A DNA stretch of 64,000 nt from the NCBI RefSeq assembly GCF_000012845.1, contig NC_009615.1, positions 3,186,001 to 3,250,000 of the forward strand, read 5' to 3'. Below the pieces are notes generated by a model. The model did not search any database. It was not told where the DNA came from and worked only from the letters and a program-made list of their open reading frames with translations. Positions 8,263 to 16,727 of this stretch are shown here, in pieces (the first letter of the stretch is position 1; every line of letters begins with the position of its first letter). A program made the translations under genes and the position numbers. This stretch comes from Parabacteroides distasonis ATCC 8503. Its GTDB lineage: Bacteria; Bacteroidota; Bacteroidia; Bacteroidales; Tannerellaceae.

Positions 8263-9456
8263 ATGAAAAGATTATCAATCTTGGCCGTATTCATGCTGAT
8301 CAGCGTGATCACGTTCGCCCAACAAGCCCTTTGGGGTAGTCAGAACATCATCTCTCCGGAGATTCATCCGGATAACACCGTAACCTTCCGGTTCATGGCA
8401 CCCAAAGCGATCAAGGTGCAGGTAACAGGAGATTTCCTTCCCACACAGAAGATGGAGACTCAGTTCGGTTTAGTGGATGTACCCGGTACCGTTGATTTAA
8501 AGGAAGGTAAAGAAGGCGTTTGGGAATATACCACACCGGAACCTCTTCCCTCCGAATTATATAGCTATTCCTTTATTGTCGATGGATTAAAGACTACAGA
8601 TCCTAATAATGTCTATCTGAACCGTGACGTGGCATCCGTTACGAATATCTTTATCATCAAGGGTGGACAGGGCGATTTATACAGCGTTAATGATGTTCCT
8701 CACGGAACGGTCGCTCGCCGTTGGTATGAGAGCCCGACATTGGGAAAGACCCGCCGTATTACCGTTTATACGCCGGCTGGCTATGAGACAAGTGGCAAAA
8801 AATATCCGGTATTCTACCTCTTACATGGCATGGGTGGCGACGAGGAAGCTTGGATCGCCTTAGGACGTACGGCCCAGATCTTAGACAATTTGATCGCCCA
8901 AGGTAAGGCAAAACCGATGATCGTGGTTATGACAAACGGAAACGCGGATCAAGAGGCCGCTCCGGGAGAATCCAGCCTAGGTTTAGTTAAGCCGAATATG
9001 CAACTACCTAAAACCATGGAGGGTAGCATGGAAAGCAGCTTCCCGGATGTCATTAAGTTTATCGAGAGCAATTACCGTGTGGAAAAAAAGAAATCCAGCC
9101 GTGCGATAGCCGGACTTTCCATGGGCGGTTTCCATTCTTTGCATATATCTAAGCAATATCCTGATATGTTCGATTACGTAGGATTATTCTCTGCCGCTAT
9201 CCTCCCCCGTGAAGGCTCCGAATCTCCCATCTACCAGAATATGGATGAGAAGCTGAAAGTACAATTCGGCAAGCACCCGAAATTATACTGGATCGCCATC
9301 GGCAAGACCGACTTCTTATACAAGAACAACGTAGACTATCGCAAGAAACTAGACGATAACGGCTACAAATACGAATACTACGAGAGCGACGGCGGCCATA
9401 TCTGGAAAAACTGGCGCATCTACCTCACAAAATTCGCCCCAATGTTATTCAAATAA
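8263..9456 (+). CDS. Secreted esterase, CE1/esterase D-like, with N-terminal CBM48-like domain
   Basis: A 397-residue protein with a signal peptide ending about residue 20 (ITFAQQ). Residues about 30-130 resemble the Ig-like carbohydrate-binding domain (CBM48/E-set) often fused to these esterases. The alpha/beta-hydrolase part shows HGMGG (His188, oxyanion region), nucleophile Ser286 in GLSMGG, a candidate Asp350 in KTDF and His379 in DGGHIW. Such enzymes remove feruloyl or acetyl groups from plant polysaccharides or cleave other esters in the periplasm; the substrate is not determined. No SusCD pair or glycoside hydrolase is adjacent. The fold and triad are clear, the substrate is inference. 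Confidence 0.87.
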   Translation: MKRLSILAVFMLISVITFAQQALWGSQNIISPEIHPDNTVTFRFMAPKAIKVQVTGDFLPTQKMETQFGLVDVPGTVDLKEGKEGVWEYTTPEPLPSELYSYSFIVDGLKTTDPNNVYLNRDVASVTNIFIIKGGQGDLYSVNDVPHGTVARRWYESPTLGKTRRITVYTPAGYETSGKKYPVFYLLHGMGGDEEAWIALGRTAQILDNLIAQGKAKPMIVVMTNGNADQEAAPGESSLGLVKPNMQLPKTMEGSMESSFPDVIKFIESNYRVEKKKSSRAIAGLSMGGFHSLHISKQYPDMFDYVGLFSAAILPREGSESPIYQNMDEKLKVQFGKHPKLYWIAIGKTDFLYKNNVDYRKKLDDNGYKYEYYESDGGHIWKNWRIYLTKFAPMLFK

Positions 9457-9471
9457 CAAAATACCCAGTTG

Positions 9472-9499
9472 TAGAGACGCGGCATGTGCCGCATCTCTA
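9472..9499. repeat. REP-like palindrome, copy 3
   Basis: Thirteen-base arms TAGAGACGCGGCA and TGCCGCATCTCTA with one mismatch around a TG centre. It lies between two convergent stop codons (esterase and LytTR regulator), a usual place for such elements. Confidence 0.75.
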
Positions 9500-9521
9500 T
9501 GACCTAGCTACAGTCATATAA

Positions 9522-10217
9522 TTACAACGTATTCTTAAGGATACGCTTAAATACAACATCTCTGAGATTACGGGCGATCGGGATTTGATAGGATTCGATA
9601 CGTAATCTATTCCCTTCTACCAGATCGACACGATCCGCATTAATTATATACGATTTATGCGTTTGGAGAAATTGATCATCGGGTAGGGATTCCCCGATCC
9701 GCTTCAAGGTTGAATGGGTCAATACTCTACCGGAAGTAGTATAGATACTAACATAATTTTCCAACGCCTCTACAAATAAGATATCTCTTAGGTAGATCTT
9801 ACGCATTTGCTTCTCGCTTTTCACGAAGAACGAGGCATCCGCATCCGGCGTATTCTCCCGAGCCAACAGGTCGTGCACCTTATTCACGCCTTTTAAGAAA
9901 CGCTCAAAGGAAATAGGCTTCAGCAAATAATCCACGACATCCAGCTCATACCCTTTCAAGGCATATTGCTCATAAGCGGAAGTAACGATCACTTTGGGAG
10001 GCTGGTTTAAGGTCGCCAATAAATCCAAACCGGAAAGATAAGGCATCTCGATATCTAACAAAAGTAAATCCGGCTGCTGAGTTTTCAACAGGGTATTTAA
10101 TTGGATAGCGTCCTCACATACACCGGTCAAGGAGAGAAAATCCACTCGCTCCACATACGATTGCAATCCTTTACGGGCCATCGGCTCATCATCTGTTATC
10201 ACGCAGGTTATTGTCAT
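9522..10217 (-). CDS. LytTR-family response regulator
   Basis: A 231-residue protein: receiver domain with acidic pair Asp9/Asp10, phospho-acceptor Asp55 in LLLLDIEMP and a conserved Lys in LLKPISF; then a LytTR DNA-binding domain from about residue 130 (RDILFVEALENYVSIYT). The start overlaps the kinase stop (ATGA), so kinase and regulator are made together. It should be phosphorylated by the adjacent LytS-type kinase and control transcription, perhaps of its own operon, whose first gene is an outer-membrane barrel. The domain order and length are standard. Confidence 0.93.
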   Translation of the reverse strand: MTITCVITDDEPMARKGLQSYVERVDFLSLTGVCEDAIQLNTLLKTQQPDLLLLDIEMPYLSGLDLLATLNQPPKVIVTSAYEQYALKGYELDVVDYLLKPISFERFLKGVNKVHDLLARENTPDADASFFVKSEKQMRKIYLRDILFVEALENYVSIYTTSGRVLTHSTLKRIGESLPDDQFLQTHKSYIINADRVDLVEGNRLRIESYQIPIARNLRDVVFKRILKNTL

Positions 10218-11296
10218 ATATCTTCTATTTCAATCATTAATTCCGCTACGAACTCAGTCTCTTCTTTCCGGGTTTCCAAACGGTGCTTATTGGGATACAA
10301 CAAAGATAATCGGCGGCGTAAATTTACCAGACCGATGCCTTTACGTTGCCGTTCATCCACCGATTTACGCAACGCTTCGTCCTCCGCTGAAAGCTCGGGG
10401 ATGGAGTTTCGTATAAACAAACTGATCCGGTTATTTTCCCATTTCATGATAATATCCAATTGATAATCGCCACCTACGTATTTAAAAGCGTTCTCTACCA
10501 ACGGGAGGAAGAGTAACGGATAAATATTCAGTTCATTCAATTCGGGCGGAAACTCTACACGCAACCGCAGGCGTTCACTCATACGAAGCTTACGCAAAGC
10601 TATATAAGTTTTCAAATAATCAATTTCTTGTAGGATACTGACCTTCTGATTACCGCCATACAGTTGGTAACGCAAGAGTTCGGATATCATCTCTAACGTG
10701 CGACGAGGCGCCTTGTTACTTTCATCAATCTGGAAATAAACGGTATTAAGCGCATTAAACAAGAAGTGAGGATGATATTGGGATTTCAAGAACTTCAATT
10801 CCGTCTGTAATTGATCATTCTTGATCTTTTCCAGTTGGATACGCTGCTCGGCGTAATCTTTATCCAATACTTGAGCTCGCTGAACATTATAGACCATAAA
10901 CGCAAACAAACACCCTATCACGTTCGCGATTATTATATCGTCCATATGGAAAGCATCACCGGTAAATATACGGGTTATTGCCAACGTAGCATTCACACCC
11001 AATATAATCAATAAGAAAGGCATTCCATACGATCTCCAAACAAATTTCCATCTATTCGGTTCTTTCGCTCTTCGGCTCTTCTCGATCTGCCATCTGAAAT
11101 AAATAAAAAACAAATAAGAGACAAAAGCAAGGATCACGATTTCTAAGATACTATTCCCCAAGGACTGTGTCCAATAGTGTCCTTCTTTCGTATAATCCGT
11201 TACCCAGCGGATACAAGAATACAAAGAGACCGCAAAAATCATGGCATATACCCACTTATATATCTTTTTCATAAACCATTTGTCTAGAGGTTTCAC
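10214..11296 (-). CDS. LytS/YehU-type sensor histidine kinase
   Basis: A 360-residue membrane kinase. About four hydrophobic segments occupy residues 10-140, a short coiled linker follows, and the His_kinase motif is SQYHPHFLFNAL near residue 174. The ATPase part shows LPLVENAFKY and the G-box GIGLVNLRRRL. No periplasmic sensor domain of any size is visible, so it probably senses within the membrane. The GTG at 11296 overlaps the stop of the upstream barrel gene (GTGA); an ATG at 11272 is a possible alternative. It forms a pair with the LytTR regulator downstream. Confidence 0.92.
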   Translation of the reverse strand: MKPLDKWFMKKIYKWVYAMIFAVSLYSCIRWVTDYTKEGHYWTQSLGNSILEIVILAFVSYLFFIYFRWQIEKSRRAKEPNRWKFVWRSYGMPFLLIILGVNATLAITRIFTGDAFHMDDIIIANVIGCLFAFMVYNVQRAQVLDKDYAEQRIQLEKIKNDQLQTELKFLKSQYHPHFLFNALNTVYFQIDESNKAPRRTLEMISELLRYQLYGGNQKVSILQEIDYLKTYIALRKLRMSERLRLRVEFPPELNELNIYPLLFLPLVENAFKYVGGDYQLDIIMKWENNRISLFIRNSIPELSAEDEALRKSVDERQRKGIGLVNLRRRLSLLYPNKHRLETRKEETEFVAELMIEIEDI

Positions 11297-13452
11297 AAAT
11301 TTATTCTTTTACTTTCATCTACGCTATGCTTCCGGCGAGATTCTTTCACCTCCAAACCACGATTTATACGATAGGTCAATGAAATACCGACTACCGTCCG
11401 GTTCATCCGCTCTTTTATAAAAGCGTGCTGGGTGGGAGTCATCACGCTCATTCTCGATACATTTGAATGGAAAATATCCCGTGCGAATAACTGGATCGTT
11501 CCCCGGCCTTTCCATATCTTCTTCTGGATACCGGCATTTATTTGCCATAACGGATAGATCGTAGCTTGTCCCGCCGCCATTTTCCCATTATAGAAACCGA
11601 TAAGTTCAGCGCTCCAAGTCCGGGCAAAGTTAAACTGATTCGAGATCCCGATATTCGGTGTCCATCTCTCATTCACCTTTACTTGATAATTCTCCGGCAA
11701 ACGATACCGGTTATAGATCCAGGATGCGCTGACGTTCACGTTCCAAAATGAGGTTAGCGGTAACTGGGAGGTACTGAGCCGAGGACCTACGCTGACGCGG
11801 GAAGAGAGATTTTCCGGTGAGACATAAACAACATAGTTCCCTTGATCCAAATAGCTCTTGATAATTACATCCTTCGTATAATTGAAAGCAAGCCCCACCC
11901 GGAATAAATCGCCATATATATAGGCCAGTTCCAGATTATCGGATAATTCCGGGCGTAATAAGGTGTTACCTTTATCATACGTATACTCATCGTGGATATA
12001 TACAAACGGATTCAGGTCCCGGTAATTCGGACGGACAATCCGTTTGCCATAAGTAAGCGACAGACTATTCCCATTCCTCAAGGCATACTGAACAGAAAGC
12101 GTAGGGAATAAATGTGTATAATGATTGGTAAAGGAGGAGTCTCTTTGATAAGCGTTACCCGACTGTTCACCCTCTATACGGGTATTCTCCAGACGAAGAC
12201 CTGCCTCCAGACTTACCGAAGAGAATTTGGCGTCAAGCTGTATATAGCCTGCGTTTATATTCTCGTCATACTGAAAATCACAACTCAAGTCATGGTCCGA
12301 CTGCCAAGAGTCGCCTTGTAGCCGATTATAATCAGCGTTATTATCGATAGAGACGAAAGAGGTCTTGGCGCCCGCATGGAACGTGAAGGATTTCGAGAAA
12401 GGCCACACCAGATTCACTTGTCCGGAGTATAAATGGATTCCTCCACCCATATCCCCAAACAAGGTATCTTGGCTATTCAAATATTGATCTTCCTCGTATC
12501 GATAACGCAAGTAGTCCATAGAGGCATCCAAGACCCCGCCATCGGAGTTAAAGGTATGTGTTAAACTTAAAACAGCCGTAAAATTATCCCGCGAACGATT
12601 CTGGTCGTTCAAGGTACGAAGCAAACCTCCGGTTTGCGGAGATCGCTTAGGAATGGATGAGTTCATGTCTCCCTCAACCTTGCTACCCGCCAGATTTCCA
12701 TCCGTGGAAAGCCCTATCGTAGTCTTTTCCGACATTTGATAATCGATCCCGAAACGATAATAGTTTGACTTATTCTTCCAAGTTCGATAGGAAGATTGCG
12801 TCATCTGCCCGGTCTCCCCTTCCGGCCGCCAACCTTCCAGATAGCTTCTCTCCACATACAAATCATCGTAATCATTCTTCCGGGAATAGGAATAAGAGAG
12901 ATAGAAGTTGAACTTATTCGTCCGCAGATTCAAGGTAGTAGAAGCGAAACCTTCCCCATATTTACCTTGGTCATAACTACCATTTACCGAAAGGTTCATT
13001 CCCCTTCGCAATATCTTCTTCGTACGTATATCGATAATACCGGAGTTTCCACTAGCGTCGTAACGTGCCGATGGCTGCGTAATCAAATCGATTTTATCTG
13101 TAATGGAGGCAGGAGTCGATTTTAAGAGGTTGACAAGATCTTGCCCCGATAAATAGGTCGGCTTACCATCCATCAAGATATTCGCTCCGTTTTGACCATT
13201 CAAGAAAATAGTGCCATCGTTTTGTATCACGATTCCCGGCAAACTGGTCAACACGTCGTAGACATTCCCTTGGCTTTGGGTGATAGAGGCATCCAGCCTA
13301 TAAGTCATCTTCCCCGGTTTCATCTCTACCGTAGGGAGCTTAGCCATTATCACCACCTCCTGTAGCTTCTGGTCCGCTATCGTATCGACCTGTCCCCAAC
13401 CGCTAAAAGAACCAATTGTCAATAGAACTACTATAAAAAAATTCCTGCTCAT
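11293..13452 (-). CDS. Outer-membrane beta-barrel protein, TonB-dependent receptor-like
   Basis: A 719-residue protein with a signal peptide to about residue 20. A plug domain follows (VVIMAKLP, then VLTSLPGIVIQNDGTI and ANILMDGKP), then a long beta-barrel rich in alternating aromatic strands. It lacks the N-terminal CarboxypepD-regulatory domain of SusC proteins and fits the 'outer membrane beta-barrel family' (PF14905 type). It probably binds or imports a peptide or small ligand. It is the first gene of an operon with LytS and LytTR proteins (4-bp overlap with the kinase), which suggests that the receptor and the sensor answer to the same signal. A good promoter lies just upstream. Confidence 0.88.
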   Translation of the reverse strand: MSRNFFIVVLLTIGSFSGWGQVDTIADQKLQEVVIMAKLPTVEMKPGKMTYRLDASITQSQGNVYDVLTSLPGIVIQNDGTIFLNGQNGANILMDGKPTYLSGQDLVNLLKSTPASITDKIDLITQPSARYDASGNSGIIDIRTKKILRRGMNLSVNGSYDQGKYGEGFASTTLNLRTNKFNFYLSYSYSRKNDYDDLYVERSYLEGWRPEGETGQMTQSSYRTWKNKSNYYRFGIDYQMSEKTTIGLSTDGNLAGSKVEGDMNSSIPKRSPQTGGLLRTLNDQNRSRDNFTAVLSLTHTFNSDGGVLDASMDYLRYRYEEDQYLNSQDTLFGDMGGGIHLYSGQVNLVWPFSKSFTFHAGAKTSFVSIDNNADYNRLQGDSWQSDHDLSCDFQYDENINAGYIQLDAKFSSVSLEAGLRLENTRIEGEQSGNAYQRDSSFTNHYTHLFPTLSVQYALRNGNSLSLTYGKRIVRPNYRDLNPFVYIHDEYTYDKGNTLLRPELSDNLELAYIYGDLFRVGLAFNYTKDVIIKSYLDQGNYVVYVSPENLSSRVSVGPRLSTSQLPLTSFWNVNVSASWIYNRYRLPENYQVKVNERWTPNIGISNQFNFARTWSAELIGFYNGKMAAGQATIYPLWQINAGIQKKIWKGRGTIQLFARDIFHSNVSRMSVMTPTQHAFIKERMNRTVVGISLTYRINRGLEVKESRRKHSVDESKRINL

Positions 13453-13465
13453 GTCGTTTTTATAT

Positions 13466-13497
13466 CAAAATTACATCAGCAGGAATATCCAATCAAA
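13466..13497 (-). promoter_or_regulatory. Promoter of the receptor-LytS-LytTR operon
   Basis: On the minus strand: TTTG (13497-13494), 20 bases, TAATTTTG (13473-13466), a full match to the Bacteroidetes pattern. The leader would be only about 10 nt before the ATG at 13452. Confidence 0.65.
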
Positions 13498-13560
13498 TTA
13501 TTGTGACCAACGGAAGTATCCGGGGGATGAAAGGTAAAATCTCCTACTTTTGCCTTCTGA

Positions 13561-13651
13561 AGTGAATAACTTGCGGCTTGTCGAGTGAATAACTAACGAG
13601 TATACCCAGTGAATAACTAACGGCTTTAGAAGTGATTAGTTATTCACTTCT
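13561..13651. repeat. Direct and inverted AGTGAATAACT repeats
   Basis: AGTGAATAACT occurs at 13561, 13584 and 13608 (spacing 23 and 24 bp), the last two extended to AGTGAATAACTAACG. An inverted copy (AGTTATTCACT) at 13638-13648 sits in a hairpin with arms AGAAGTGA/TCACTTCT. The 18-mer AGTGATTAGTTATTCACT in that hairpin recurs exactly at 51793-51810, upstream of the S-layer-like gene. Confidence 0.7.
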
Positions 13652-13849
13652 AAACGCTTTTTCCAGCTGTTGATCAAGCAAAATTCTCATTTCCATAAAG
13701 TCATCCACGAAGAGGCTTTTCTGTCTTTTTGAGTAGTATTAGAGCTTTTCCATAACATCTCATTTCCACAGGAATCACAAGATAAAGGAGGGGAGATAAC
13801 AATAAACAGTGCTTTTCCAATGAAAAAGACCGTTTTCGATACACATTAG

Positions 13850-14170
13850 GCGACAAAAGCCTACACATACGGTCGCGTTAAGCAACGCCAGTAGTGCCAT
13901 TGGGCATTATAAGCAGTCGCAAATAGGGTTGTAAGTAGTCGTGAATGGGCATTCTTACCTCCTTATAGCCCTATCGTAACACCGTTTTTCCCTCCTTTTG
14001 CTCCATCGGATATGAATTACGATGAATTATTTTCGCTAGAACAAAAGGCTATTTTTCGGCATTGCTCTATCAATGAACCGATTGCTGATTTATTTTTTCA
14101 AATTCAAGCACAAGACGTACCTTAGCCCGGAAAAACCGATTCTCCGAGACTTCCGATTACAAATTGTCAA
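13850..14170. repeat. Diverged ~320-bp intergenic element, copy A
   Basis: Shares CGACAAAAGCCTAC, GCAACGCCA-TAGTGCC, TTGGGCAT, CCTATCGTAAC, TTCGCTAGAACAAAAG and ATTACAAA-TGTCAA, in the same order and nearly the same spacing, with 34380-34699. Similarity is high at the ends and weak in the middle. It lies directly upstream of the toxin-antitoxin pair. Confidence 0.75.
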
Positions 14171-14247
14171 TCCTAACAGATTGTCATATCCTTCGATCGT
14201 CTTTCTCGAAATCTCTCAAAGATGATTATCAATTCAATAAAAAAACG

Positions 14248-14255
14248 TATTTTTG
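14248..14255 (+). promoter_or_regulatory. Candidate -7 box for the toxin-antitoxin operon
   Basis: TATTTTTG, 29 bp upstream of the antitoxin ATG. The -33 element is not clear. Confidence 0.4.
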
Positions 14256-14284
14256 TCACATACAATCTATAAACAACCCAAGAT

Positions 14285-14482
14285 ATGGAAGTGACAGTCA
14301 AGAAAGTAGAAATTACCTTACCGGAGGTAGACATGGCCTTGCTCAAAGAACTGGCCAAGAAATTCGGTTGGAATATCAGCAGGAAGAAGTCCGGTATAGA
14401 GAAGGGACTGGAGGATATCAAGGCCGGAAGAACACACAAAGCGAAAAACGCAGAAGATATGTTTCAACAAATCCTTGGTTGA
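14285..14482 (+). CDS. RelB/DinJ-like antitoxin
   Basis: A 65-residue charged protein that ends 3 bp before a YafQ-type toxin gene. Residues 4-30 could form the N-terminal dimer and DNA-binding part; the Lys-rich C-terminus would wrap the toxin. Antitoxins of this type neutralise the ribosome-dependent nuclease and repress their own promoter. The sequence is too short and divergent to name a family firmly; the call relies mainly on gene order, size and spacing. It follows a repeat-rich non-coding region. Confidence 0.75.
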   Translation: MEVTVKKVEITLPEVDMALLKELAKKFGWNISRKKSGIEKGLEDIKAGRTHKAKNAEDMFQQILG

Positions 14483-14485
14483 CCC

Positions 14486-14758
14486 ATGTACCGATTGGAA
14501 TACACCACGAATTTTAAGAAAGATCTTAAAACGTGTAAGAAAAGGGGATTAGAACTTCATCTACTTCAAAGGGTTATCGATATTCTTCAAGAAACCGGTA
14601 CGCTCCCCAACCAATATCGCCCCCATAAACTAAGCGGTAAATTTGAGGGCCTATGGGAATGCCATATTAAAAGCGACTGGCTCTTAATATGGCAACAAAA
14701 CGATACCGAACTGGTCTTGATCATGACCGATACTGGTACGCATGCCGACTTGTATTAA
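14486..14758 (+). CDS. YafQ-family ribosome-dependent mRNA interferase toxin
   Basis: A 90-residue RelE-fold protein. It has the YafQ-like opening (YTTNFKKDLKTCKKRG), HKLSGKFEGLWECHI in the middle, DWLLIWQ, and the C-terminal TGTHADLY, whose His corresponds to the catalytic C-terminal His of E. coli YafQ. Such toxins cut mRNA in the ribosome A site. The ATG is 3 bp after the antitoxin stop, so both are in one message. Its stop is 4 bp from the convergent folE stop, so the cassette fits tightly against a housekeeping gene. Confidence 0.88.
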   Translation: MYRLEYTTNFKKDLKTCKKRGLELHLLQRVIDILQETGTLPNQYRPHKLSGKFEGLWECHIKSDWLLIWQQNDTELVLIMTDTGTHADLY

Positions 14759-14762
14759 GTCA

Positions 14763-15353
14763 TCAGCGGTTATGCTTGATCAGATTCATAAACTCCTCGC
14801 GCGTCTTAGCTTGTTGGAAAAAGCCTGTGAAATCAGAGGTAGTCGTCAAGGAATTTTGTTTCTCCACGCCACGCATCTGCATACACATATGCTGCGCCTC
14901 GATCACGACCATCACGCCCAACGGGTCCAAGGTCCTCTGGATGCAATCCTTGATCTGCATCGTCATACGCTCCTGTATCTGAAGGCGGCGGGCGAAGATA
15001 TCCACTACCCTAGGGATCTTGCTTAAGCCCGTAATATATTTCTTGGGGATATAAGCCACGTGGGCCTTGCCAAAGAAAGGCAACATATGATGCTCACAAA
15101 GGGAGAAGAAATCGATATCTTTCACGATAACCATCTGTTTGTAATCCTCTTCCTGAAACATGGCGGAACGGAGTACCGCCTCCGGATCCTCATGGTATCC
15201 CTTGGTTAAAAACTGCATCGCTTTCGCTACACGTTCCGGCGTTTTAAGCAGACCCTCACGCTCCACGTCCTCACCCAGCAAACCCAATACTTCCTTATAA
15301 TGGCCGGCCAAAGCTTCCCGGGCACGTAGCGTCTCTTCGTTTACTTCTGACAT
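14763..15353 (-). CDS. folE: GTP cyclohydrolase I
   Basis: A 196-residue enzyme that converts GTP to 7,8-dihydroneopterin triphosphate, the first step to tetrahydrofolate. Zinc ligands are visible in [12 protein letters not shown] and in the later Cys of QHMCMQMRG, with the conserved FTGFFQ-type C-terminus. It follows the SPOR gene by 5 bp, so they are probably co-transcribed. The downstream neighbour is the convergent toxin gene. Length and motifs are standard. Confidence 0.97.
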   Translation of the reverse strand: MSEVNEETLRAREALAGHYKEVLGLLGEDVEREGLLKTPERVAKAMQFLTKGYHEDPEAVLRSAMFQEEDYKQMVIVKDIDFFSLCEHHMLPFFGKAHVAYIPKKYITGLSKIPRVVDIFARRLQIQERMTMQIKDCIQRTLDPLGVMVVIEAQHMCMQMRGVEKQNSLTTTSDFTGFFQQAKTREEFMNLIKHNR

Positions 15354-15358
15354 TCTCT

Positions 15359-15865
15359 TTAATTTAGGGGAATTTTTATCTCTTCTCGTACGATATACAT
15401 TTCCTTCCCGTATTTCGGGAAAGCACCCATCAACAGGCGCATCATATGATAGGCCTCCTCATGCGAGCGGAAATCTCCCACACGCAACTTCCAAAACGGG
15501 GCGTTGTAAGTGACATACGTCGGGATCTCTGGAAAAAGCTCCTTGATTTCCTTCTCCTTACGAAAAGCCTCGTCTTTCGAGACCCGTTGGTTATTACCGG
15601 AAAATACCTGCGTACGATACCCTTGTACCTTCAAGAAGGTAAGGCTATCTGTCGTCTCCACGTTCGCTCCACGCATACGCTCACCCACCATCTCGCGGAT
15701 AGCGGCGGATTGATTGATAACGACCTCGCCTTTTCCCAAACCGGATCTCTGCAACGCATCGAATATGGTCGAACGCTCACCTTCCAACGCCGTCTGAGCG
15801 AATAAAGATGAAGTACCGGCCATCATAAAGGCAAATAGCAATAAGATACAAGGAATTCTTTTCAT
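15359..15865 (-). CDS. Secreted SPOR-domain protein
   Basis: A 168-residue protein with a signal peptide (starting [10 protein letters not shown], ending near SLFAQ) and a C-terminal SPOR domain of about 75 residues ([14 protein letters not shown]). SPOR domains bind denuded glycan strands of septal peptidoglycan. I start at the ATG at 15865, because an in-frame upstream start at 15898 would put 11 charged residues before the signal peptide and lies inside the terminator hairpin. It sits between tpiA and folE, as I remember for other Bacteroidales. Confidence 0.85.
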   Translation of the reverse strand: MKRIPCILLLFAFMMAGTSSLFAQTALEGERSTIFDALQRSGLGKGEVVINQSAAIREMVGERMRGANVETTDSLTFLKVQGYRTQVFSGNNQRVSKDEAFRKEKEIKELFPEIPTYVTYNAPFWKLRVGDFRSHEEAYHMMRLLMGAFPKYGKEMYIVREEIKIPLN

Positions 15866-15875
15866 AGATAGAATA

Positions 15876-15917
15876 TTAAAAAGAGTATCTTTCCCCATTC
15901 ATTGAGGGGAAAGATAC
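15876..15917 (-). terminator. Terminator after tpiA
   Basis: Perfect 12-base arms GTATCTTTCCCC and GGGGAAAGATAC around a nine-base loop, followed on the minus strand by TCTTTTTAA. It separates tpiA from the SPOR-folE pair. Confidence 0.8.
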
Positions 15918-15935
15918 CTTCTTATTATGAATTAA

Positions 15936-16691
15936 TTAAAAAGCCTCGATAATCGGCATGAATTTGTCAACGGCCAAAGAAGCGCCACCGATCAAACCAC
16001 CGTCTACGTTCGGTTTAGCGAACAATTCCTTAGCGTTACCGGCGTTACAGCTACCACCGTAAAGGATCGTGCAGTTATCAGCTACCTCATTGCCATATTT
16101 AGCGGCCAAAGTAGCGCGGATGTGAGCGTGGATCTCCTCAGCTTGCTCAGCGGAAGCAGTCTTACCCGTGCCGATAGCCCATACCGGCTCGTAAGCCAAG
16201 ATGATCTTACCGAAATCCTCAGCGGAAAGGTCGAACAAAGAACCAGCGATCTGAGCGTCTACTACCTCGAAGTGCTTACCGGCTTCTCTCTCTTCCAAAA
16301 CCTCACCGATGCAGAAGATCGGAGTCAAACCGTTAGCCAAAGCCAACTCAACCTTCGTCTTCAAGATTTCCGGAGTCTCATGATAATAAGCACGTCTCTC
16401 AGAGTGGCCTAAGATCACATATTTCGCACCAGTAGAAGCTACCATAGCGGCAGAAACCTCACCTGTATAAGCACCTTTTTCCTTGTCAGCGCAGTTCTCA
16501 GCGGCAACACCGATCTTGTTTGTATCGATAGCGGCAGCAACGCTTGCCAAGTGAGTGAACGGAGTACCGATGATCACATCGCAATTCGGAGTCTTACCCT
16601 TCAAAGCCTCGTCCAAACCTTTAGCCAAAGCAAGACCTTCAGCAAGAGTAGTGTTCATTTTCCAGTTTCCTGCAACAATATTCTTTCTCAT
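15936..16691 (-). CDS. tpiA: Triosephosphate isomerase
   Basis: A 251-residue glycolytic enzyme that interconverts dihydroxyacetone phosphate and glyceraldehyde 3-phosphate. Catalytic parts are visible: Lys in AGNWKMN, His in ILGHSERR, Glu in [16 protein letters not shown] and the phosphate loop [13 protein letters not shown]. It follows the DoxX-type membrane protein by 36 bp and ends in a strong terminator. Full length and standard. Confidence 0.98.
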
Positions 16692-16727
16692 AACTTAATA
16701 ATTTAAATATGTAATACAAATAAATCT

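Larger units (their letters stand above)
13453..14284. other. Non-coding region of 832 bp with several repeat families
   Basis: No convincing gene. From left to right it holds the minus-strand promoter of the receptor operon, a plus-strand box TACTTTTG at 13545-13552 with no ORF behind it, three direct and one inverted copy of AGTGAATAACT (13561-13651), unassigned sequence, a ~320-bp element related to 34380-34699, and the promoter region of the toxin-antitoxin pair. A 37-codon ORF at 14012 is not conserved in the related copy. Confidence 0.7.

Noticed and set aside
13561..13651. Short regularly spaced repeats that might be a CRISPR array
   Set aside because: The unit is only 11 bp, the spacers are 12-13 bp, one copy is inverted and no cas gene is present.
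14012..14125. A 37-codon ATG-started ORF (MNYDELFSLEQKAIF...) in the long gap before the toxin-antitoxin pair
   Set aside because: The related copy at 34380-34699 has AGG in place of the ATG and stops in frame, so the protein is not conserved.
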